Source: Lathyrus oleraceus (taxonomy: Eukaryota; Streptophyta; Magnoliopsida; Fabales; Fabaceae). Taken from it: a stretch of DNA of 64,000 bases. The translations under genes and the position numbers were made by a program. The notes beneath the pieces were generated by a model that did no database searches, was not told where the DNA came from, and saw only the letters and a program-made list of their open reading frames with translations. Of this stretch, positions 46,640 to 57,806 are shown one piece after another (the stretch's first letter is position 1; each line of letters starts with the position of its first letter). The DNA lies in the NCBI RefSeq assembly GCF_024323335.1, contig NC_066581.1, positions 224,341,039 through 224,405,038 of the forward strand, read 5' to 3'.

Positions 46640-49600
46640 GTTACTAGATCTACGGTTGAATTCCTCCTAGAGAACGTAAACAAATTGAAATGCACTCGAA
46701 TAAACTATAAAATGTGTCATGCCCTAACTTGTCATCTCAAGCCACACGTCAGGGAAGAACATCAAAATGTTTCAATGGTGGGAAGAAACTTAATATGCCT
46801 GTTACTCGCTACTTTTTCAAATGATCTAGGGTGTATCTACTTCTGACTAAGAGTGAACAACATCCTCAAATGACGCTCAAGAAGCTTTGGGAAAATTATT
46901 TTGGGTTGGCCGAAAGCCCGAAGAGCCAACGGCCAATCCATTACAAATCCATTCAAACGACACAATGTATAAAAGTCATCACACATAATACTCAAGATAC
47001 ACTATTCTGATCTCCACTAATTCAGGATCATTCACCATCGATACATATTAATTCTGGTTCCAGAACGGAACACAATGTATAATTTAAAATATTATTTATC
47101 AAAAGAAATAAATAAAATAATTTAAAAAAATATATGACCATTTTATAAAATATAGAACCATTCGCCTATTAGACTAAAAAAACAAAAATACAGCCTTATA
47201 TATTATTGAGATTGGATGAGTAATTAAACTTTTCAAATTTATACATAATTATGTTTAAAAAAATAACAGTAGTGAACAATAAAAATATAATAATTTAAGA
47301 GATATATCAATTCATACAAAGTCTTGTTAATTTAATCACATGAGTTTACTATATGCTATAAATTATAAGTTGTGTAATAAGTTAGTAGTTCACCTTGTCA
47401 AACTAACCAAACATAAGTGTGGAATTGATTATTTTTAATTAAATATACTTCTCATCCATGAAAAAGTGAAGAAATGCCACTCTACCTTGCAATGAGTGCT
47501 CCCTGGCCCATATTGTCATTTACTCCCTCCTTCTCATTAATATACAATTTAATTAAGTATTTTGAACATATAGAAAAATATATAAATAAAAGAATAAATA
47601 ATATTTTTACTTTCTTATCTTTATCAAGTATTTTTTTCAATTATCAGTATTATTACAAGCCGGAAAAATAAATATCTAATATTATAACCTTCATGCAAGG
47701 GTATTACTGTGAGGGAGGGACCTTACTATTATTATTGGGACCTTCACACTAGGTGGTGAATGATTACTCATCCTTCCCTTTCTGTGAGGTCTCATCCATT
47801 TGCAATAAGTAAAACAAAAATGTAGGGTATGTACAAAATTAAATTAGATTACATGAAGAAAAAATCTACGTGAACGCTATCATAAAAAAGTCAAAAAGAA
47901 AAAAAAGAAAGAAAGTGATGCGTTAATCTTTTTCAATTCAATTGATAATGATTAAGCTTAGTTTTACAGGGAATATTTGAGCTCAATTTCTTCTGTCCAA
48001 TGTAATCACTTGCTAACTATTGTTCTATAGTGTTTTTTTTTAAGTAATCATTTTAGTTTTTAATATATTGAATAATATACAATTTTTTTAACAAAAATTT
48101 ATTGTTTTAGATAGATTTTTTTTTAAAACATGACATTCGGTCATAAGACTGATTTATTAGGAAGATAAATTTCGCCAATTAATATTTTTCAAAAAGTATA
48201 AATTTTTTTTACCTAAAAATATATAATTTTAATGAATTTTACTTTATTTAAATGCATTTTTTTTGTTTATAGAAGATAATTTGCACTCAAAATCGTTGAG
48301 TTGACCATTTTTTCAATTTATATTTTGTATCTATAAAATTCTTTAAAAGATTTTTGTATAAATTGTCACACTTATAGAAATAGACATATTGTCAATTTTA
48401 AGTTGAAAATATTTTAGTTTAAAATAAAAAATTAATTTCATGAATATGTTAAGATATAATAACCAAAATTATAATTAAATATTTGTATCTATATTTTCTA
48501 TTAATTATCTTAAATTTTAAAAATACTACTTTTAATAATTAAAAAAATTGTTACAAACTACAATATTATGTAAGACTAAAATTGAATTGTAACTGAATTT
48601 AAATGTTCATAAACATATTTAATCATATAAACTAAATTTTATCTTAAAATTTAATAAAAACTGAATTTAAAAGGTCATAGACATATTTAACATATAAATA
48701 AAATTTCTCTTAAAATTTAGTAGAGACTGAATTAAAAAGCTCATAAACATATTTAATCATATCAACTTAAACCGTACACTTGATTAAATAAAACTTTTAA
48801 GAAAAAGTGAATCATGTCAAGTATTATATTTAAATAGGATATGATTGACTTTAATATTAGGATACAATCCAAATCATGGTTATAATTAATGTATTCAAAA
48901 GCATAATGAAACCCTCAGCACTAGTTTTTCTTTATTTAGTAAAGCAATATCATTGCTCTTAACTTTTGTGTGACCCTCAGGCTACAGAACAAACACCCCC
49001 AAGTGAATAGGTCCTTTTTACTATTTGAGTGACTATTTTTCATTCCTTAAAACAACCTTGTACCCAATAAATTTTAGGCAAATTAGTCATAGGTTCTTTG
49101 AATTAATTTAAATTGATTTTGAAACATGTATTTTCTATCATGTTAATTTTTTATATTTAAAAGGATTAACATTGATGGGGTACTTACCATTTTACGTCTA
49201 TATATGTTACAATAAAAACATTTTCCTGCCCAGTTTGTTAAACAATGCTTAATTTTGTAGGCCACGACGTATTGGCGAATAGAACTAATGTTTTCCTAAA
49301 TATCACACCAATTGAGATAATATGTTTAGAACCATGAACAATTTTAATTCACCAAGTCATGACCATGTTTTTCGTGGTCGAGACACATCCTATATAGTAT
49401 GGGTAAACCATAAGCAACAACAATATATAAGAGGTCAAGCCAACATATACCGGTGGTTTATAAATTTGACCAGACGAGACGACTCAATCGGATGGATTGA
49501 GAAATAAGGCTAGTTCTTGTTTGGTCATCCTCAAATAAATATTGATAAGCTAAAACTAGGGTAAAATTTGAAATATTGGAATGAAATATCTAAAACAATT

Positions 49601-50080
49601 TGAAGCAAAGAGACAAAACTAGTTATATGAAACATCATGGTCTAAAAACACATACAATTGGTCACGTGTTTCTATTTTGAAAAAAAAATTGTTTTATAAC
49701 AACTTAAGAAAATTTCCTCTCTTTACAATATAAAAGTCATTTTTATTCCACATTATTATGTGGCACTTTCCCTTCGAAATTAAACCAAGAATTTGAAAAT
49801 TAACTTCTTTCATTCATTCATGCTCATAATTGTAACATATTCCCTTCCTTAACGCGTGTCACATCGTAGTTCAACATCAACTCAATCAACCACTCCATTT
49901 TTCAACATCAACTTGATTATGAATTTTTCCTTCTTCGACAATCACGTCAACGATTAATTCTCCCTTAAATTTCATTGTTCAACTTGATTTTTCTCAACAA
50001 TGATCCAAATCACATTTGTTCTTATCAATTTAATTCACATTATTTCTCTATCTTTCAACTATTACACCATGATTTAACTC
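46640..50080. other. AT-rich stretch without recognised genes
   Basis: Many homopolymer runs and no open frame with coding character. It contains one small tandem repeat (48593-48775). No element ends or terminal inverted repeats were seen, but diverged ones could be missed by eye. Confidence 0.5.
48593..48775 (+). repeat. About 66 bp tandem repeat, 2.7 copies
   Basis: Three successive units start ACTGAATT(T)AAA, carry CATA(A/G)ACATATTTAA and end CTTAAAATTTA. Units begin near 48593, 48660 and 48727. Confidence 0.75.
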
Positions 50081-50238
50081 ATATGTCGTTGTTTTGCTCC
50101 TCTTTTCACTCTCAATATTCCATTTCACGCCTATTCGCGCTCTCAGATCTCTTTTAACCCATATGTCGTTGTTTCGCCCCTCTTTTCACTCTCAATATTC
50201 CATTTCAAGCCTCTTCGCACTCTCATGTCTCTTTTCTT
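50081..50238 (+). repeat. 80 bp tandem duplication
   Basis: ATATGTCGTTGTTT...CTCTTTTCACTCTC starts at 50081 and again at 50161 with about ten differences. It lies just left of the Athila-type LTR region. Confidence 0.8.
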
Positions 50239-50239
50239 T

Positions 50240-51686
50240 CATGTTTCTACATTTATTTTATTTTTAGATTATGTTTGATTTAATTTTCAATATTATTCCC
50301 TTTTAGGTTAATTTTTCTTTGTTTTAAATATTGGATCTTATGTATGCCTTCTATTTCGTTTGTTTTCCTTTCATTTTATCATATTTTACGCTTTGGTATT
50401 GTGTTTCCTTTGTTTTCGGGTCATAATATGTATTTCAAGCGAAAGAGGGATGAAAAATGGATAAAGCATGGAAAAAGACGAAGAACCAGAAAGCCTCCAT
50501 ACAAAAACCAAAGGCCTGTTACGGGCACCCGTAATGGCTATTACGGGTTGTAACAGGCTTGCTCCTCTAACCCTACTTTGAGGCGCCCTAGTACTAAAAC
50601 CAGAGGCCTATTACAGGCATTTGTAATGGCTATTACGGCCCGTAACAAGAATGCGAGCTTTCTCCCGATTTGTTTCCTTTTCCGACTTGATTCCTTCCAC
50701 TTTAAGGCTTTTGATTACTTAGATCTGATCTTCATTGTATGTAATGGCATTGAATATTAGGAGATTCTTACCATGTTTAAAATTTAGTATAAAAACTCAT
50801 AAGTAGTCTTGAGTTTTTATCCAGTTTTTAGTTTCATGCTTCTTTTTACCGCACTTTGTAAAAGTCTCCATTGGAGCAGCTGGATCAAGTTAGCAATCCA
50901 AGTTCTTCTTTTTCATTATTCGAGTTCTTATTTATTGCTTTATTTATTTATTTATCAATTATGTTTTCATATATCAAAATCTTTTTGTTTGGATCATTCC
51001 TCACCATCCGTGAATAGTCCTTTAGGGACTAAGATTTATGAACCATATCATATGATTATTTGTATGACTTAAGCTAGTTACGGAAATTCCACCCTTTTTA
51101 TTTTAAGAGTCTGAGTTTTATTCAAAACTCTCTATGAGAGTATGAGTGTTATCTTTAGGTGTTTGCCTTATGCTGAAAGGGTAGAGGCAACACTGGAAAA
51201 CAGGTTTTTAAACAGTCAAGTCCGAAGTCATGAAAGTGATCGGATGAAATTGATAAAGTTCTAATTTTTAATAGTTGTGCAAATGTAAAGACCACTAACA
51301 AACGCTTCTTCACGAGCGAAAGTCGACGAGTGTCCCACTCGTTAGAGGTAGGGAAATAGGTTGGCAAAAGTAGGTATTGCCACAATAATCTATTTTTCTA
51401 TACACTGAGTCAGAATTCTCGTAATAGAAATGCTTAAGTCATGTGGAGAAATCTAAGATAGGAGTCATAACCCTAGATCTTGTTTGTTTTATTGTTATTT
51501 TCAAGAAATTCTCTTTTAAGTTGTTTTTCCAAAAGTGCTTTTTCATTTAAGTTACTCATTAAAACCCCTTTTCAGTCACTCTAGCTTTACACTGATATGA
51601 TAGAAATTGGTACTTAACCATCGGTCTCTGAGGATCGCTACTTTTTTTACTACTCTGACATCTGTCGTACACTTGCGGCGTGTTAA
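50240..51686 (+). repeat. Probable 5' LTR of Athila-type element
   Basis: The right edge is set by the primer site; the left edge is a guess. It holds two inverted-repeat units (about 50514-50558 and 50606-50653) that recur at 54507-54551 and 54601-54643, as LTR copies should. Downstream of 54650 the similarity is lost, so the 3' copy is truncated or diverged. Confidence 0.45.
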
Positions 51687-51691
51687 GTTTT

Positions 51692-51709
51692 TGGCGATGT
51701 TGTCGGGGA
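51692..51709 (+). promoter_or_regulatory. Degenerate primer binding site, tRNA-Asp type
   Basis: TGGCGATGTTGTCGGGGA, three changes from the usual Athila site (TGGCGCC...). Confidence 0.75.
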
Positions 51710-51891
51710 CCAATTGCATTAATATTGAATTTCTATTTGATCATCGTAGAGACTAGAGTTTTATTTTTTTGCTTTAATTCTACCGCTACCTTTGTATGTG
51801 AAGAACGCATTATGTTAATACTTTAGTCGAACCCATCGACGAGATCGAGCATTTTTTGCTAGAAAGGCGCCAAACTTAAAGACAACTTAAT

Positions 51892-53550
51892 ATGGCTGAC
51901 CCAGTTGTTGATACGAAACCTTTGAAAGGTTGTGCGGTTTCAACAGAAGAGGAACCACGCTGCAGTATCGTGCACCCACCTATTGGGGATTTTTTTTTAA
52001 TTTAAACTATCATTGATAGGTATGGTCCAACAAGACCAATTTTCAGGTTTACCTTTGGAAAACCCGAACTTGCACCTATCTTTTTTTTTCGATAATTCTG
52101 GTACTGTTAAGGCAAACAGAGTTGACCAGAATGATATTCATCAAATACTTTTTTCCTTCTCTCTGAGAGATCGAGTGTGGGCTTGGCTTCATTACTTGCC
52201 TGCAAATTAGAGAAGTTCTTGGCCTCAAATTGAAAGTCGCTTTTCCTCAAACACTATTCTCCACCAAGTAAGACAGACCAAGTTAGGAATGAGATAAATA
52301 ATTTTAGGCAAGAAGATGGGGAATCCTTGTTTGACGCATGGGGACGTTTCAAGGACCTGTTAAGACTTTTCCATTTCCATGGGCTCGAGAAATGGATGAT
52401 AATTAACACTTTTTATAACGGTCTCCTTTACTCCACAAGGATGACCCTCGACGCGGCTTCTAGTGAAGCCCTTATGAATAGTTCATAAGATGTGGCCTAC
52501 AAACTTATAAAGGACATGGTCAAAAAGCATCATTCTTGGGGAAGCGCACAACAAGTCGCCCCTAAAACTAGAAGGATGTATGAAATGAGTCAACTTGATC
52601 ACATGAATGCCGAATTCGATGCCCTCTATCAAAAGATTGAAAATTTAATCATCACCCCTCCAACTTCCACTCCACCTGGCTATGTTGCTTTTGTTACCCT
52701 CGCTACTCTCAGTTATGAGATTTACGTGTGAATGGACATATTGGAAATGATTTCCAAATGATTTTCTCCGTAGGATCGACCTAAGAAAATGTCAATTTTT
52801 TTAATAATCAGAGGAATAATCCTTACTCTAATACCTACAACCCCGGTTGGCAAAACCACACAAATCTTTCCTACAAAAACAACCAACCTCAACAAGTTGT
52901 GGGCCCACCTAGTTTCCAAAATGTTGGCCCAGCTACCCAAAATAAATCTAATCTTGAGTTGATGGTGGAAAAATTCATGGCGACTCAAACTCACCTAAAT
53001 GAAGAGTTCAAAAATCAAAACCTCCACATCAACGAAGTTCTTAGGCAGTTGAATACCAAAGTTGGTGGAATAGCTACACATTTCAAGATTCTAGAAACCC
53101 AAATCTCTCAAGTTACTCAGCAACAAGCATCCACCTCCATCCCTCCAGAAGCTTTCCCGGGAGCGAGCAAAACCCTAGGGGACACCTAAATGTTATAACC
53201 ACCATAAGTAATGAGAAGTTAGTTGATCTAAAAGAGAGTGAAATAAAGGTTGACGAATGTTTTAGGATGAGAATTTGTGAAGTTAAGAGGAGCCACCCAA
53301 TGCCACCTGAAAATGAGGTTGTTGAAGAGGAAGGTAAAAAAGTGGCTTTCACTGCTTCATCCCCCTATAAAGTCCATATTTTGTCTCAGAACGAAACCTC
53401 AAAGACTAGGAAAGAAGCCCGTCTTAGGAGATTCGTAGAGATACTGAAAAAACTCTATGATAATATCCTTTTTTCTGAGACTCTATCTCAAATGCCCACC
53501 TCCGAGAAAATCCTAAAGAGGATCCTTTTTCCAAGAAATAAAAATTGAAG
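51892..53550 (+). pseudogene. gag: Athila-type gag and linker, multiply broken
   Basis: Starts MADPVVDTKP at 51892. Recognisable blocks appear in several frames: QDQFSGLPLENPNLHLS and LRDRVWAWLHYLPA (52013-52210), the block about yield of the RNA-binding core (52492-52731), a spacer with NPY...YNPGW, a coiled-coil-like stretch (52899-53189), then EILKKLYDNI...ETLSQMPT (53267-53548), typical of the Athila gag-pol linker. At least four stops or shifts separate them. Confidence 0.8.
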
Positions 53551-53559
53551 GATCATGGA

Positions 53560-54010
53560 ACCATAAAACTTACCACTAAGTGTAGTGCTTTGATCCAACA
53601 TGGAACACCCCCTAAGTTAGGAGACCCTGAGGGCTTCTCAATCCCCTATGAGATATGAGACTTGAAATATCCTAACGCCCTTTGTGATCTTGGTGTGTTT
53701 GTTAGCATGACACCCATATCCATTCATAAGAGGCTTAACCTAGAAAAGATGAAACCTTCTAACTTATGTCTGTAACTTTCCGATGAGACGATAAAATATG
53801 TGTTAGGAATTCTAGAGGATGTACCCGTCAAAGTTAGAAACCTACACATACCCAACGGTTTTGTGGTAATGGGTGTAGAGGAAATCGTAGTATACATGTT
53901 ATCCTAAGGAGACCCTTCATGGCCACAACCGAAATGGTTATTTATGTTAAACAAGGAATGTGCACCATTGAGCTAGGGGAAGATAGGTTAGGGTTTTACT
54001 TCCCTAATGA
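53560..54010 (+). pseudogene. pro: Athila-type protease remnant
   Basis: Blocks DPEGFSIPYEI, ALCDLGVFVSMTP and LGILEDVPVKVRNLHIPNGFVV follow the Athila protease order. In this family the catalytic motif is D-L-G-A; here D-L-G-V. Several in-frame stops are present (for example after 53655). Pol that should follow is missing. Confidence 0.75.
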
Positions 54011-54340
54011 TCAAGATCTTTTTTATGCCAAAAACTCCAATTAAAACATTAATCTTATATGGGAGATGACCACATGGGGGGCCTAAAAATAAAAAAAGAG
54101 AGAAAGAGGAGATTTGTGAGAAAGAGGATTCAATGTATGAACTTCCACAAAGGAAGAAAAAGAATGGATGTATGAATTGGATTAATAGGATTAGTTGGGG
54201 CCCCAATCTAGCAAGAGGAAATGTTAGGGATCCAAGATTGAAGAGGGAACCCTCTTGAGTGGAAACACTCAAGAATCGACGAGTCATGCGACGTTAAATG
54301 GAGCTCTAGGTGGGAGGAAACCCACGCTTTTTTGTACTAA

Positions 54341-54650
54341 TCTATTTTCTTCTTTGTTTGCATTATTTTTATTTTCAGGTAATAGGTACCGCAGGAGAAG
54401 GAAAAAGAAATTTGTACAATTGAAAAGTTGAGAAAAAGATCAAGATCGAAACCCTGCACGGAAAACCCAAGTTGAAACCAAGAAAAAAATGATCATGGAA
54501 CTAGCAAGCTATTACGGGCACCCGTAATGGTCATTATAGACCGTAATAGCTGCCAAACCCCAACCTCCATAAAATCCACGACCCCTAGAAAAAGCAGAGA
54601 CCTGTTACGGGTATCTGTAACAGCTGTTACGGTTCGTAACAGGGCCTAAC
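54341..54650 (+). repeat. Partial second copy of the Athila LTR hairpin region
   Basis: Shares the order of purine-rich lead and two hairpin units with 50450-50660, but arm sequences differ. Confidence 0.5.
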
Positions 54651-55030
54651 GTGAACATTTTCAAAAAAAAATTAAAACCATCTCCCCTACTCATCATTCT
54701 ACCACCTATCTCACACCCAATCAGTTCCATTTAATATCCATTAAATAAACTAAAATTTATTCTTAACCACATCTCATCATTACCTTTCTCTCTCTAATCT
54801 TACCATCTTCATCCTTTAAATCTCTCTCTCTCTCTTCCAAAACTTCCTTAAACTCCAAAAAACTCCATCAAAACCCAAATTTAAAACCTTCTCCTTTACC
54901 CACATAACAACCCAAAACCACCAACTCACTTCACAAAACCTTTCTAACTTCTCACTCTAAACCGTATTTCGGGTTTGATTTCGGGAAAACCCAAAAGTTA
55001 AAATCCCGCCACAGTCCCCTCAATGAACCA
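54651..55030 (+). other. Pyrimidine-rich tail, probably Athila 3' remnant
   Basis: Repeated CTCTCTCTC and AACTCC segments and no open frame; assigned to the Athila relic by position only. Confidence 0.35.
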
Positions 55031-56369
55031 AGCTGCCCCAAGGTCCCCTTTATGAATCAGGAAACTCTATAACTCATGATGCATGTAATGCAAATCAACT
55101 CTGTCAATGTTCTTCGTGGTCCCATCTCGGATTCACAACTCAATTGTTACTTTTTCATGGCCACTCACCATGAAACTCAACAATGCTCATTATCAATCAA
55201 TTGATCATAACCTCAACCATTTCATGAATAAGAATTATCAATTCAATAAAATGCATCGATTCACATCAAACAAAATTAAATACTCTAAAATAGTACATGA
55301 CAATACCAATTAATCGTCAAACATCACACTATTACAAAATTACTCGAAAACAACTCAGTTCTGCCCTGACATTTTTCGCTGAGCAAAATATCATTCGTTG
55401 GGCGCAGATTCTTTGAATGCAATCATTTCTCGCTAAGCGCGCCTCACAGAAAAATTAGAAATCTAGAAACATGCATCTTGTTGAGTAAGACCTCCTCACG
55501 TTGAGTGAAATTTTGCTAAGCGAGCCCTCGACCGTGATAAGCGTGATAGCCTAGAACAACAACATTAAAAAGTGTGATTTCCACCATTTGAGCCCTATCA
55601 AAGCTCTGATTTCGATCCTAATCGATCCCAAGCACATGAAGTTCAATCATATACATTAATACAATATTAAAAACAATTAAATCGACATATATTAACATAT
55701 ATTACACCGATTTGATTAACACTTTCAACATATATCTTTAACACTTTCAATACAACCAACAAGAACAATAAATTTCAAAATTTAACCAGATAAGTTCACA
55801 CGAATTTGACATGCAATCAATACACAAAATTAACATAAAAAGCACACAGATCATGAAAGAATTTTAACGAAAACTCATCTCAAGCTCTAAACCATTCAAT
55901 AATGGTGAAAAGGATAAACCCCAGAGGAGGAAAGTAAGGAACCCTCTTTATCCTCTTTGTCTAAGCACCCACATGTGAATAGTTCTCCCCCCTTACCTTA
56001 GAATTGTAAAATCTCTGAGCTTTTGGCTATGGTGTCTCCTCCTAGCTCTCCCGATTCCAAACTCTTGCTTGCCTCTTCTCTCAAAATTTCTCTTATTTCA
56101 TGTATTGTAAAACCTAGCCTCCATTAAACCTCATTATTTAACTTAACCTAATTTTATACTCTTAATTATTCCACTTGGCCCTCAGCCTTCCTTAATTTTC
56201 ACCATTTTACCTCATATTCTCTATATTTCTAGTTTTCACCTAAACTCTTGAAATTCTTATTTTCATTATCATTTAAAATAACTAAATTTCTAATTAATTC
56301 TATATATTCTCCAAAAATACCCCAAAACCATCAAACACACCAATAAATAATTTAAAATTATTTTAATTC

Positions 56370-56371
<2 letters not shown>
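55031..56371 (-). repeat. Old LTR-like remnant
   Basis: No open frame. Between 55377 and 55545 it carries paired short motifs of GCTGAGC/GCTAAGCG type at about 20 bp spacing, the same layout as in the other chromovirus LTRs of this window. Neither terminus is identifiable, so the call is tentative. Confidence 0.35.
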
Positions 56372-56419
<48 letters not shown>

Positions 56420-56428
56420 CTATATCTA

Positions 56429-56497
<69 letters not shown>

Positions 56498-56653
56498 ATG
56501 TATATATGTATGTATGTATATGTCTATATCTATATATGTATGTATATGTATATATATATATATATATGTATGTATATGTATATATGTATGTATATGTATA
56601 TGTATATATGTATGTATATGTATATGTATATATCTATATATATATATATATAT
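56372..56653. repeat. TA-rich compound microsatellite
   Basis: (TA)n interrupted by TATG and CTATAT variants over about 280 bp. The Tat LTR starts directly at its right end. Tyr/Ile/Met open frames on both strands are artefacts. Confidence 0.97.
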
Positions 56654-57253
56654 TGATCTCACCTGATCAGGAGGGCCTTCCAAGGTCTTGGTGAATGGGC
56701 CGGATAATGAAATGAGAGGGGGGTGTACCTGCAAGGTGCTCCAATGCTTAAGTCAGAAAAGGTACAGAATGAGGTTATCAGAGTGTGAGTTAGAATACCT
56801 GCCCCTTTGCCATGAAAGGGGTATTTATATTGAGCCCCCAGCGCTGGGCCAAGGCTCCTAATGGGCTGGATTAGCTAGGCCCAAGGAGGAGCTGCCAGGG
56901 GACGCGTAAGAAGCGTTAAGACCTAGACCAAGGTCTGCCCCCTGGTCCAACTGCCCCTATCCCTAAGGAGACAATATAGGGGAGTTGGGTGACGTGGTGA
57001 GTGAGATGCCGTTATGGCTCTGCCCGACACAACTTAGGTGCCCGCGGCGTGGGTTGACGATGAGTGGATGGAGATCATATGAGGAGGACCCGCTCGTTGT
57101 CCGACACGTATTTAAGGGGCCGGGGAGACATTCTCCGGGCGGACGGTCGTTCACCTGACGTGTCCCCGTGGTCGCTTGGATACGGTCGTTTGGACGTGGG
57201 CTTGGCGAGCATTGGGCCGCGCCGTGCTAAGCGTCGTGGCCCAGTCCAGAACA
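56654..57253 (-). repeat. 3' LTR of Tat element
   Basis: 600 bp, TGATCTCACC...CCAGAACA, so the minus strand starts TGTTCTGG and ends GAGATCA. The polypurine tract abuts the right edge and the TA microsatellite the left. A minus-strand ATATAAATACC near 56825-56835 is a possible TATA box. Confidence 0.8.
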
Positions 57254-57267
57254 GGAGCCCCCCAAGT
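57254..57267 (-). promoter_or_regulatory. Polypurine tract of Tat element
   Basis: The minus strand reads ACTTGGGGGGCTCC immediately before the LTR. Confidence 0.8.
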
Positions 57268-57614
57268 CGAGTCTCTGAGCCAGAGAGATGACTTATGTTT
57301 CAACTAAGGGTTCCCCGAGACGATGGGGAAGCTTGATCGTTAGACAGGTGAGGTCGTAACAGACCTACTCATGACTGACATTTCTCCGGGGATGTCGGGG
57401 ATGGAGGTGATCGGTTGATCTGCTCCTTCCTTGTAGTAAACGTGGGTATGGCGCGGGGAGGAGGCGTCTTGGTGAGTCGAGGAGACGGACAGGTGCTCGG
57501 GTCGTTTCAGCTTCTTATCTTTGACAGACGTGTCTCACGATTAGTGGCGTCGCTTCGTTTCGCGCGCAAAGACGGCGTAGGCAGGCTAGGCAATGATGAC
57601 CTAGCGTGTTGGTC
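57268..57614. other. Region between Tat polypurine tract and antisense promoter
   Basis: GC-rich, no gene recognised. A small inverted repeat TCTCTG/CAGAGA lies near 57270-57286. Upstream regulatory sequence of the antisense gene is likely here. Confidence 0.4.
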
Positions 57615-57637
57615 CACGTGCCAAGCCCTATAAAAAG
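57615..57637 (+). promoter_or_regulatory. G-box and TATA box of the antisense gene
   Basis: CACGTG at 57615-57620, then TATAAAAAG at 57629-57637. The first ATG of the gene is 170 bp downstream, preceded by a pyrimidine-rich leader. Orientation is opposite to the element's own transcript. Confidence 0.65.
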
Positions 57638-57806
57638 GGGTTGAGTAACTTCATTTCTACCTTTTTTTCTCGCTCATACGTTCACCGGAGATCTCCACCT
57701 TCTCTCTCGTTTGCTTGCTCAACCGTCTGGACCGCCGTCTCCGCCCGTCCTCCTATCTGAACCACCGTCTTCTGCTCGGACACCACCGTACCCTTTCAAC
57801 TTAACT

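Larger units (their letters stand above)
36450..46640 (+). mobile_element. 5' part of a Ty1/copia element (SIRE/Maximus type), split by insertion
   Basis: An LTR of about 1,347 bp begins TGTTGGTGTAAG at 36450, is interrupted after 36860 by the Tekay-type element, resumes at 44936 and ends TTCA at 45871. A primer site and about 750 bp of leader follow, then recognisable sequence stops near 46640. No gag or pol survives. The lineage call rests on LTR sequence style and is moderate. Confidence 0.7.
50240..55030 (+). mobile_element. Decayed Athila-type Ty3/gypsy element
   Basis: In order: an LTR-like region with hairpin pairs, a tRNA-Asp-like primer site (51692-51709), gag with many stops, protease remnant, then a direct jump to the sequence normally found after pol (ACGTTAAA...GGGAGG-AACCCACG, about 54290-54330), then a second copy of the hairpin region (54507-54646). 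RT, RNase H and integrase are absent. Outer borders are uncertain. Confidence 0.75.

Noticed and set aside
46610..46846. 78 codon frame after the copia leader as gag
   Set aside because: It does not resemble copia gag, and element similarity fades at about 46640.
47474..47671. Short plus-strand frame in AT-rich sequence
   Set aside because: Low-complexity residues and no context; likely chance.
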